Source: Liolophura sinensis (taxonomy: Eukaryota > Mollusca > Polyplacophora > Chitonida > Chitonidae). From it: DNA of 64,000 bases. A program made the translations under genes and the position numbers. Numbering within the stretch: position 1 is the stretch's first letter; each line of letters begins with the position of its first letter. The notes below the pieces were generated by a model that saw nothing but the letters and a program-made list of their open reading frames with translations, searched no databases and was not told where the DNA came from. This document shows positions 10,390 to 19,060 of the stretch, piece after piece. The stretch covers positions 46,354,645 to 46,418,644 of the forward strand of contig NC_088302.1 of the NCBI RefSeq assembly GCF_032854445.1. The letters run 5' to 3'.

Positions 10390-13300
10390 ATGGGAGATTT
10401 TGATCCTAAACAGTTTGTTAATGCGCCCGATCAGGATGTTTTTGAGAGTTTAAAGAAGGAAGACTTGGTTAAGTTAGGGACATTTTTAGGTTTGTCCATA
10501 AAGTCTTCATGGAGGAAAAGAGATATGCAGCATACTTTGTTGAAACATTTAGTGGAGATAGGGAAGTTTGATAGTTCTGCACTATCTGATTATGAGTTCG
10601 AGGGTCAGTCTGATGCCGAACTTAAGTTTAAGCAGTTAGAGTTAGAAAAGTTGAGATTGGAGGAAAAAGAGAAAGAGAGGGAACATGAGATACAGGTAGA
10701 AAAGTTGAAAATGCAGAGAGAGAGAGAGGAAAGAGAGAGGGAAGTGCAGAGAGAGGAAAGGGAGAGGGAAGTGCAGAGAGAGGAAAGAGAGAGGGAAGTG
10801 CAGAGAGAGGAAAGAGAGAGGGAAGTGCAGAGAGAGAGAGAGGAGAGAGAAATGCAAGAAAGAGAGAGGGAAAGAGAATTGGAGTTTCAAATGAAAAAGT
10901 TAGAATTAGAGAGAGATGAGAAACCGGGTCCTTCCGGTAGACAGGGTACAGGATTTGATGTGACCAAATACATTCGGTTAGTTCCATCCTTTCAGGAAAA
11001 AGAGGTGGATAAATATTTTCTGCACTTTGAGAAAATTGCAAATAGTTTGAAGTGGCCTAAAGAGTTCTGGACTATGTTATTACAGAGTGTGCTAATTGGA
11101 AAGGCCAGGGAAATTTACACTCAGTTAAGTGTAGAGAATGCTTCCAATTATGACTATGTGAAAGAGGTAATTTTGAAGGGTTATGAATTGGTGCCTGAAG
11201 CTTACCGCCAGAAATTTCGTAACTGTGAAAAAGGTAGAGATCAGACATACGTTGAGTTTGGTCGAGCTAAGGAGCAGTTATTTGATCGCTGGTGTATAGC
11301 CAAGAAAATAGGCAAGGATTTTGAAAGTTTGCGTCAGCTTGTGCTGGTAGAAGAGTTCAAGCGTTGTATTCATAATGATGTAAAGGTGTTCGTTCATGTG
11401 CAGAAGGCGAGTACACTTGAAGAGGCAGCCAGTTTAGCTGATGATTATTCCTTGACACATAAGGTTACATACACGGGTAAGCCATTTAATTCATTTACAC
11501 GTAGAAATACCAAGTCACATGCAACAGGTAGAGGTAGCTCTATAGAGAAGAGTTCTACACCAGGCTCCAATGGTTCTACAGCTCATGGTTCACGTAGTTC
11601 AGATTGGAATGGTAGTCCTCGAAATAGGGTCACTTGTAATTTTTGCAAGCGGGTAGGTCACATGATGAGTGAATGTTACAAGTTGAAAAGGATGCGGGAA
11701 GCTCAGAATGAGTCTAAGCCCACAGGTCTTTGTGTTGCAATGCACAAAACATTGCCGGAAGTTACATCAGCAGTTAAAAGCAGATCTGAGTTAGCTGATA
11801 CGGGATTGGATAAGATTCCCAAATGCTCAATGGATAGCTTCGCTCCGTTTATCAATTCTGGTTCAGTGTCGCTTAGAAGCGACATGTCTTGTGCTACCCC
11901 TATAAAGATATTGAGGGATACTGGGGCATCTCAGTCTCTGTTGTTGATGAATACTCTGCCCTTTTCTGAAGAGTCATACTCTGGGGTTCGTGCCCTTATT
12001 AGAGGTGTAGAGTCTAGTGACTTTGTCAGTGTTCCCCTTCATGATATTTATTTGTCATCAGATTTGATATCTGGACCTGTCAGGGTAGGCATTAAGCCTT
12101 CATTACCTTTTGAGGGTATTCATTTGTTGTTGGGAAATGACTTAGCGCATGATAAAGTTACTGTTGATCCCTTAATGGTTGATAAGCCTTCTCTGAATTC
12201 AGTCACAGAGCCAGTTGAAAGCGAGATAGTGGGTTTATATCCTTCCTGTGTTGTTACAAGAGCTATGTCTAGAAAAGTCAGTACGGACCAGGGTAGTACT
12301 GTTGATTTGAGTGAGACTTTTCTCAACAACATGTTGGATGGAGATTCTTCCAAATTAGACAGCCAGCAGGAAGTAGATACTAATTTTGTTAGTGGTGATC
12401 AGCCATTTTGTAGGACTGAGTTGATTGCTGAACAACACAGTGATCCAAGTATTTCTTGCTTGTTTAATGATGCAGCTAAAGATGGTGAATCTTTACCTGA
12501 CCCATGCTACTACTATGTCAAGTTTGGCATATTGATGCGGCAGTGGAGGCCTCCCGATGTTTCGTTGGAGGATGAATGGGCAATTAAGCATCAGGTAGTT
12601 GTGCCCAAGTCTTATCGTAAAGACATACTGACCATAGCGCATGAAACGCCGTTAGCAGGTCATTTAGGTGTTAATAAGACCTATCATAAGATTCTCAGTC
12701 ATTTTTATTGGCCAGGAGTAAGGAAAGATGTTACTGAATTTTGCAGGTCTTGTCATGCATGTCAGTTAGTGGGGAAACCTAACCAGACAATCCCCAAGGC
12801 AGCCTTAAGGCCTATTCCTGCAATTGGTGAGCCATTCAGTAGAATCTTAATAGATTGTGTTGGTCCACTACCTAAGACAAAGTCTGGAAATCAGTATATG
12901 TTAACCATAATGTGTACTTCAACTCGTTTCCCTGAGGCAATTCCACTAAGGAATATTACTGCCAAGACTGTAATTAAGGCTTTAGTTAAGTTCTTCACCA
13001 TGTTTGGTCTGCCTAAGTCAGTACAGTCAGACCAGGGTTCAAATTTCATGTCTGGTGTGTTCCAACAAGTTATGCATGAGCTAGGTATTAGCCAGTATAA
13101 ATCCTCAGCTTATCACCCACAAAGTCAAGGAGCACTAGAGAGATTCCATCAGACACTGAAAAGTATGATAAGAACTTACTGCTTTGAGACAGGGAAAGAT
13201 TGGGACGAGGGTGTACCTTTGTTAATGTTTGCTGTAAGAGAGTCTGTACAAGAGTCACTTAGATTTAGTCCATTTGAGCTTGTGTTTGGCCATACTGTGC

Positions 13301-14322
13301 GTGGTCCACTACAGTTGTTCAAGGAAAAGTTTGTGTCTGGTGATAGTGACAATGTTAACCTATTACAGTATGTGTCAAGATTTCGTACTAAGCTCAACAG
13401 AGTATGTGAGTTAGCCAGAGAGAATCTTACAGCTTCTCAGAAGAGTATGAAAACTAAGTATGACAAAGAGACAGTAAGAAGCAGATTTGAAGTTGGTCAG
13501 AAGGTATTGGCCTTACTTCCAGTTAGTGGTAAGCCACTTGAAGCTCGTTATTTTGGACCTTATGTAGTAGACAAGAGGCTAAGTGATCTTAATTATATTA
13601 TTTTCCCTCCTGATCGGCGCAAATCTAGACAACTTTGTCACATTAACATGTTAAAGCCATATGTAGACAGAGATAGCACTGATCTCAATGTTGTACATCC
13701 TAGTGGAGTTGTTATCTCTTGTTTTCCAGTGCCAAGTTGTAAGAGAGAGTTAAAGCGTTTTTTGGGCATGGCAGGTTATGATCGAAAGTTCTGTAGGAAC
13801 TTTCCATTTGTTAGTAAGCCATTAACTCAGCTGTTAAAGAAAGGTGCTAAATTCTTGTGGTCCATTGAGTGTCAGAGATCTTTTGATAGATTAAAGGCCA
13901 TGCTAAGCAGCGGCCCCATACTTGTAGCACCTGATTTTAATTTACCATTTAAGCTAGCTGTTGATGCTAGTGATATATCTGCTGGGGCAGTTTTGTTACA
14001 AGAAAATGAAACAGATCACGTTGATCACCCTGTATGTTTTTTCTCTCGCAAATTTGACAAGTGCCAGAGAAATTATTCGACAATAGAAAAGGAGTGTCTG
14101 TCCTTGATTCTAGCATTACAGCATTTTGAAGTATATGTGACTTCGTCAAGTTACCCCATTGTTGTGTATACAGATCACAATCCCTTAACCTTCTTGCACA
14201 AACTAAAAGGTAAAAACCGAAGATTGTTACGGTGGAGTTTGCTTTTGCAAGAATTTAATCTAGAGATTAGACACATAAAAGGGAAAGATAATGTGATTGC
14301 TGATTGTTTGTCACGTGTCTAG
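10390..14322 (+). CDS. Element B Gag-protease-integrase-(RT core deleted)-RNase H polyprotein
   Basis: One uninterrupted 1310-codon frame starting at ATG 10390, the start lost in element A. A coiled coil of Glu/Arg-rich 9-residue repeats (four to five units against two to three in A) covers residues ~85-165. Gag capsid with a SCAN-like segment follows (LVLVEEFKRCIHNDVK, EEAASLADDYS). Next come a CCHC knuckle (CNFCKRVGHMMSEC), protease DTGA, and the integrase zinc region. The integrase core has D822, D881 and E917, a full D,D35E set, and then the GPY/F-type module. At about 13713 the frame jumps from the HPSGVV linker straight to SCFPVPSCKRELKRFLGMAGY. This removes the RT fingers and palm including YIDD. 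RNase H and the C-terminus DCLSRV remain. The frame is kept because the loss is a multiple of three relative to an unshifted copy. Gag, protease and integrase could still be made; self-copying could not. Confidence 0.93.
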   Translation: MGDFDPKQFVNAPDQDVFESLKKEDLVKLGTFLGLSIKSSWRKRDMQHTLLKHLVEIGKFDSSALSDYEFEGQSDAELKFKQLELEKLRLEEKEKEREHEIQVEKLKMQREREEREREVQREEREREVQREEREREVQREEREREVQREREEREMQERERERELEFQMKKLELERDEKPGPSGRQGTGFDVTKYIRLVPSFQEKEVDKYFLHFEKIANSLKWPKEFWTMLLQSVLIGKAREIYTQLSVENASNYDYVKEVILKGYELVPEAYRQKFRNCEKGRDQTYVEFGRAKEQLFDRWCIAKKIGKDFESLRQLVLVEEFKRCIHNDVKVFVHVQKASTLEEAASLADDYSLTHKVTYTGKPFNSFTRRNTKSHATGRGSSIEKSSTPGSNGSTAHGSRSSDWNGSPRNRVTCNFCKRVGHMMSECYKLKRMREAQNESKPTGLCVAMHKTLPEVTSAVKSRSELADTGLDKIPKCSMDSFAPFINSGSVSLRSDMSCATPIKILRDTGASQSLLLMNTLPFSEESYSGVRALIRGVESSDFVSVPLHDIYLSSDLISGPVRVGIKPSLPFEGIHLLLGNDLAHDKVTVDPLMVDKPSLNSVTEPVESEIVGLYPSCVVTRAMSRKVSTDQGSTVDLSETFLNNMLDGDSSKLDSQQEVDTNFVSGDQPFCRTELIAEQHSDPSISCLFNDAAKDGESLPDPCYYYVKFGILMRQWRPPDVSLEDEWAIKHQVVVPKSYRKDILTIAHETPLAGHLGVNKTYHKILSHFYWPGVRKDVTEFCRSCHACQLVGKPNQTIPKAALRPIPAIGEPFSRILIDCVGPLPKTKSGNQYMLTIMCTSTRFPEAIPLRNITAKTVIKALVKFFTMFGLPKSVQSDQGSNFMSGVFQQVMHELGISQYKSSAYHPQSQGALERFHQTLKSMIRTYCFETGKDWDEGVPLLMFAVRESVQESLRFSPFELVFGHTVRGPLQLFKEKFVSGDSDNVNLLQYVSRFRTKLNRVCELARENLTASQKSMKTKYDKETVRSRFEVGQKVLALLPVSGKPLEARYFGPYVVDKRLSDLNYIIFPPDRRKSRQLCHINMLKPYVDRDSTDLNVVHPSGVVISCFPVPSCKRELKRFLGMAGYDRKFCRNFPFVSKPLTQLLKKGAKFLWSIECQRSFDRLKAMLSSGPILVAPDFNLPFKLAVDASDISAGAVLLQENETDHVDHPVCFFSRKFDKCQRNYSTIEKECLSLILALQHFEVYVTSSSYPIVVYTDHNPLTFLHKLKGKNRRLLRWSLLLQEFNLEIRHIKGKDNVIADCLSRV

Positions 14323-14392
14323 TTGGTTTTCTGCAGCTTTGTTTTTATAGACTGTGGTAAACGTTATTATTATTCATAATTATGAATATGTT

Positions 14393-14436
14393 AAAGAAAG
14401 TTTTATGCAAAACTTTCTTTCCCTGAAGGGTGGGGG
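14393..14436 (+). promoter_or_regulatory. Hairpin and polypurine tract (element B)
   Basis: The 12-bp stem with ATGC loop (14393-14420) and GAAGGGTGGGGG (14425-14436) are the same as in element A and abut LTR3. Confidence 0.8.
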
Positions 14437-15451
14437 TGTTATGTATGACTATTTAACGTCTTCATGTACTGTTAGTCTGCGGACCTTTGTGTTATATGTT
14501 ATAAGCATAACAGGCCCTGTTATATATGTACAGTGCGGACCTGGCCGAAAGCACCTTGTTCAATGCTCTGTTTATTTAACTGGATGTTCATTGGCTGTTA
14601 ATTCTGTGTCTAAGAATAGTTGAATCCACCTGGCACGTATATAAGCCGTGTTTTCTGTGCAGAGTGGAGGTATTTTTGCTGCATCCACTGGGAGCCAGGA
14701 GAGTGTGAGACGCTCTCGTATCGAGTCCATTATTTTGATATGAGCTGGTGATGCCAGTTTCATTTGGGAGGACAGTTTTTGATGCCGGCACCGTTTGTAT
14801 ACCACAGTAGTACTGAAGTCTGGTTTATGTGAATTTCTGCGGAAGTCACGTTTATTGGTGTTCGGATCTTTATTATAATTATACAGTGTGGACTGTGTAA
14901 TTTGTTTAACACGCTGACCTCACCTGACCGACAAGGTCGTCAAGGACTCTAAACTGAAGTTTTCAGTTTTGCAAAGGACGTTCGTTCTGCCACAAGGTGA
15001 CATTACTCTACGTCTCTGAACGGCTCGTTTGTGAGCTTCTGCGGGAGCTGTGACTGATCTGAAGTGGATTATACCTCCATGCCTGTATTTACCCTGTGTT
15101 GTGCTGTGCGGGTGTGACGTCATTCAAAGGCTTGACTGTTCCAGTTCTGTGTAACCTGTGTACTGTGTTCGCGTTCGCTACCCTGGCGAAGTACCTGTCT
15201 GGGACAATTTGTGACTTGTGTGAATTGTGTGTTTATCCCATGGTCTTTACGTTGGATTTCCTGGAATACATTCCTTGGGATGCAAAGGTGAACTGGAAAC
15301 TTGTAAAGACCGGTAATACTGATGTGTATGTTGTTGTTGTTGTTGAACTGTCTGTAAAACTGTACGTCTCATTTTATATATAAAGCATTGTTTACATTGT
15401 AATATTGAGTCACTGAGTCTGTTTTCTGTTGCCGTTTTCAATACCGTAACA
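14437..15451 (+). repeat. LTR3 (3' LTR of element B)
   Basis: The LTR is 1015 bp. From the TATA region (14638-14645) to the end it differs from LTR2 at only a handful of positions by eye. Its first ~170 bases are rearranged: there are extra bases around 14489-14510 (a TTATATGTTATA stretch) and 14575-14590, plus several substitutions not seen in LTR1 or LTR2. Confidence 0.92.
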
Positions 15452-15455
15452 GTAT
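15452..15455. repeat. Right target-site duplication GTAT
   Basis: It matches 3261-3264. It lies at the start of a TA/TG-rich tract, so chance identity is somewhat more likely than in random sequence. Confidence 0.7.
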
Positions 15456-15600
15456 GTATATATATGTATATAGGTATATGTAAATGTTTTATATGTGGGT
15501 GTATATGGTGTGTGTATGTATGTGGTATACGTGTGTGTTGTGTGTGTGGATATATATATGTATATATTTAAGGATGTATATAAATACAAGCGTGTATGAA
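15452..15600. repeat. TA/TG-rich low-complexity tract
   Basis: Degenerate (TG)n/(TA)n microsatellite with repeated TGTATATA and GTGTGT blocks. Confidence 0.85.
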
Positions 15601-16015
15601 TAGGCTTTCATACTAAAGACAGGAGAGTTTATTTATAGAACAGTTTTCACTGATCGCGATGAGGACTTTTTCTGTATATGTGCGATGCGCACCTGTACTA
15701 CCAAGATGTTGCACTTAATCCCTTTCCTTTTTTCCACCTTTCTTTGTTTGCATCGATTGTGTTTTTGTGAACTGTATATATGTAATCCACATCTTCTTAC
15801 GTGGTACAAAATGTCGACTTCCCACATACTTTTGTTAAATATTGTATCTTGGAAAACACAGAATACCTCCACAAACCACCAAGATGATGGGTGTACGTAT
15901 GCCAACTGCCTTTTGTGCTGTATTTACAAAGACAGTGTGGGCTATAGGATGACAGACGGAAGGATGAATGCTCGTATGACTGAATATGTGAAGTGGCGAT
16001 TATATAATTCAAAAA
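15601..16015 (+). other. Possible 5' leader of the LINE; otherwise unassigned
   Basis: There is no recognisable ORF1. The sequence sits directly before the LINE endonuclease frame, so it may be its 5' leader, but nothing in it proves this. Confidence 0.35.
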
Positions 16016-16137
16016 ATGGCTGAGACAGTGAACATAGTCTCCATGAACTGCCAAGGATTGGCAGATCCTAGGAAGAGGAAGAGTGTTTTCCATTTTTTTA
16101 GAAAGAAAAAATACTCCTTAATTTGCTTGCAGGATAC
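16016..16137 (+). pseudogene. LINE endonuclease, N-terminal fragment
   Basis: ATG at 16016 opens a frame with VNIVSMNCQGLADPRKRKS and then SLICLQDT, the N-terminal signature of an APE-type LINE endonuclease (catalytic Asn in MNCQGL). It is cut by the insertion at 16138 immediately after LQDT. The residue normally following in this family (His) and roughly 40-50 more residues are missing when the frame resumes at ~16797. Confidence 0.85.
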
Positions 16138-16796
16138 TGTTACGACCCAAACTGTCTGTGTTATAAAGAGATGGCTTGTTCGAAATACACGACAGTTTAG
16201 CCGCACAAAAACGTAACCAAAACCAGCAGATTTTATTTTACAACAATTTATTACAAAATTACATGTAACCCTGCTAAACTGTCTATCAGTAAATGTATGG
16301 TCAGACCTTCGTTGAGTAGTGTTCGAATTAACAGGTCTTCTTTGATCACCTGATTTGTCAAAATTTTGAGTCTGTTTGGGTGGGCCTGAATTTGAGTCGA
16401 ATGAACCGCTGGAAAAGGGTTGAGGCTTTCTAAATGTAGACCGCTTTTTCTGAAATGAGACCTTATGTGTAACCTGTAAGTATCGGCCATAGTGGCTGCT
16501 GATTTTAATGTATCAGCCTCTCTGTCCTCAATGAAAGTTTTGACATCATCATTAATACACCTTTTAAAGTCTTCAATCAGAATGATCTGTTTCAACTTTT
16601 CATAATCATTATCTACGCTTTTAGCATAACACCACCGCTCAAACAATTGTTCCTTCTGCCTCCAATACACATAGTGACTCTGCTTATAGAAATATTCTTA
16701 AAAGAGAATGAGAACACGATGCATGGGTAAGCCCTTTCACTTCTCACTCAAGAGGCATAATAATTCAAAATACAAAACTACAAAATAAATAGTGTA
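16138..16796 (-). mobile_element. Gypsy-type fragment nested in the LINE
   Basis: GATAC occurs just before (16133-16137) and just after (16797-16801) this 659-bp segment and may be a 5-bp target-site duplication. Read on the minus strand, the segment ends GGTCGTAACA, similar to the LTR end of the 3-15 kb family, with AATAAA upstream. It contains a Gag fragment but no protease or pol, so most of the element is missing. The right edge does not show a clean TG..CA terminus. Confidence 0.6.
16251..16679 (-). pseudogene. Gag fragment with SCAN-like segment
   Basis: The minus-strand frame reads KEQLFERWCYAKSVDNDYEK, then IILIEDFKRCINDDVKTFIE and AATMADTYRL. These align with the SCAN-like segment of the 4-15 kb Gag (KEQLFDRWCIAKK, VEEFKRCIHNDVK, AASLADDYSL). 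It is clearly related but belongs to a different, diverged family. The start and the rest of Gag are absent, and the tail after it is Ser/Asn/Leu-rich without a zinc knuckle. Confidence 0.8.
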
Positions 16797-16801
16797 GATA
16801 C

Positions 16802-17490
16802 TGACCCAAATGGCAATTATATTATTGTAGACCTAAATATCCACAATGTCCCCGTAACTTTATGTAGTATATATGGACCAAATACAGATAAACCATCTTT
16901 CTATAATGCAATTATTAAAAAAATTGAAGAAATATCACCCCCCCCCCACCCGCCGTAATCATCTGTGGAGACTGGAATTTAGTTATCGACCCTGAAAAGA
17001 CACTCATAATTATCAGCATGTAAATAATCTTATGGCCAAACAGAAAGTATTGAATCTCATAAACAAAAATGAATATACAGATGTTTGGAGGTAAATGCAT
17101 GTAGGAGACAGACGATACACATGGCGAGGCAAAAATCCGAGAAAACAAGCTAGACTCGATTTTTTTTTGGTGTCAAAGGATATTTTCAGTATCTCTAAAA
17201 AAGCGGAAATCATTCCAGGTTATAGGCGTGACCACTCCGCAGTAACACTAAAGTGTAAATTCGAAACGTGTTATAGGAGTGACCACTCCACAGTAACACT
17301 AAAGCGTAAATTCGTAACCTGTGACCTTGGTAGGGGTTACTGGAAATTAAACTGTTCACTCTTAAAAGACCAGACTTACATCGATTTAATAAAAAACACC
17401 ATTAACCAAACAACAGACGAATATTATCCCCTAGTTTACAACAGAGAAAATTTAAAATATTCCCAAAGAACGACTACAGTTTTGCATTAG
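16802..17490 (+). pseudogene. LINE endonuclease, C-terminal part with duplicated segment
   Basis: The translation shows DPNGNYIIVDLNIHNVPV, then CSIYGPNTDKPSFYNA, IICGDWNLVID (catalytic GDWN), RRYTWRGKNPRKQARLDFF and finally the SDHS region. A C-run at ~16939-16948 and a stop at ~17093 interrupt it. The terminal motif is duplicated by a 51-bp tandem repeat (17221-17271 and 17272-17322). The first copy reads RRDHSAVTLK and the second RSDHSTVTLK. Confidence 0.85.
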
Positions 17491-17989
17491 TGACCAATTA
17501 TTTTTAGAAATACTGCTAATGAAAATAAGAGGAGAATCAATAAAATATTCATCAACAAAACGCAAGAATGAACAGAATTGAAGAAAGAAATTGAACTACT
17601 AGAAAAAGAAATTCAAGGCAATTTTATGAATGTACCTGATTTAGAGCTCGACAGAGTGAGTAATCTGAAAATAGAATACGAAAAGTTGAGAGAAAAAGAG
17701 ATTGAGTGTATATTAATCAAATCAAAGGCAAACTAAACTGAATGGGGAGAGAAACCGACAAAATATTTTTTGGGCACTGGAGAAGAGAAATACAAACAAA
17801 CTGATTTCAAAATTAACACTTGGTGATGAAAAAGATATATATTAAACGACGCAAATTTTAGCGGCACAAAAAATTATTACTCAAATCTGTATAGGAAAAC
17901 AGGTAAGGAGAGAAATGGCCATAGGGGATTTTTAAAAGATATAAAACTAGAGAGACTCTCGAATAGGGAGGAAGCCAAATTAGAATGTT

Positions 17990-19060
17990 ACTGACCTTCA
18001 AAAGTTAACGACAGCCTTGAGAAATATAAAAAACGACAAAACTCCAGGAATGGATGGTTTTCCTGTTGAATTTTATAAAATGTTTTGGAAAGACGTTGGG
18101 CAATTTGTTCTAAGATCAGGCAATGAAGGTTTTGCAAAAGGCGAAATGTCAATATCTCAAAAGCAAGGAATGCTTACCTAAACCAAAATAAACCAAGAGA
18201 CAACTTAAAAAACTGGCGCCCCATTACTTTGTTAAACGTAAATTATAAAATATACAGTGCTTGCATTGCAAATAGACTAAAACTTGTCCTTGATGACATC
18301 ATAAATGAAGACCAGAAAGGTTTTATTTCCGGAAGATGTATCGCAGAAAATATACGTTTAATTTACGACATCATGTTCGAAACCAAAGCTAAAGGAATCC
18401 CTTGACTTCTACTATCTGTCGATTTTGAGAGAGCCTTCGATTCTATCTCATGGAAATTCATAAAAGAACTGCTTATGACATTCAATTTTGGAAATGATAT
18501 GAGATCATGGATTAAATTGTTTCACACAGATATCTCTGTCCGCATTCTTCAAAATGGCACTGTATCTTCTGTGCTTTATATTAGCAGGAAGCTGTAGGCA
18601 AGGCGATCCCATTTCTCCATATCTTTTTCTCTTATGTGCCGAGATTTTGGGTTCAATGATACGAAGTAATCATAACATAAAGGGACTATCCATAAACGAC
18701 AGAGAACATAAAATAAGCCTATATGGTTATGATACTCAGCTACTTTGGCTGGATCTGAAAAGTCACTTTCGGAGGCACTAACTTGCTTGGGTACATATTA
18801 TGAATACTCGGGGTTAAAAATGAACATAGAAAAAACCAAGGCTGCGTGGATAAGATCTCTCTCGGGCTCAAATGTAAAATTATTTCACTTGGTTAAATTA
18901 GATTGGGTCGAGAAACTAAACATACTGGGAATAAATTTTTCAACGGTGGATTTTGACAACATATGGAAAATAAATTATCTAGTAAGAATAGAAGACTTCA
19001 AAAATGACCTTCAAAGATGGAGAATCAGGAACCTATCATTACTAGAAAAATAACAGTTAT
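17990..19060 (+). pseudogene. LINE reverse transcriptase (broken)
   Basis: Successive frames read NDKTPGMDGFPVEFYKMFW, NWRPITLLNVNYKIYS, then EDQKGFISGRCIAENIRL, LLSVDFERAFDSISWKFI (first catalytic Asp), and QGDPISPYLFLLCAEILGS. The catalytic YADD is replaced by YGYD at 18722-18733. A thumb-like region follows (YYEYSGLKMNIEKTKAAW, LNILGINFS). Several stops and frameshifts occur. The enzyme cannot be functional. Confidence 0.9.

Larger units (their letters stand above)
3265..15451 (+). mobile_element. Tandem pair of GMR1-like Ty3/Gypsy retrotransposons sharing a middle LTR
   Basis: Three LTRs of about 1 kb (3265-4265, 9274-10267, 14437-15451) begin TGTTATG and end GTAACA. They enclose two bodies in the same orientation, and body A ends directly at the LTR that begins body B. 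GTAT precedes LTR1 (3261-3264) and follows LTR3 (15452-15455), so the array is bounded by one 4-bp target-site duplication. Each body has a tRNA-Pro-like primer binding site, Gag, protease, integrase, reverse transcriptase and/or RNase H, and a polypurine tract. Integrase lies before reverse transcriptase, which is unusual for Gypsy-type elements and matches GMR1-like ones. The replication machinery of both copies is defective (see the individual entries). Confidence 0.93.
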
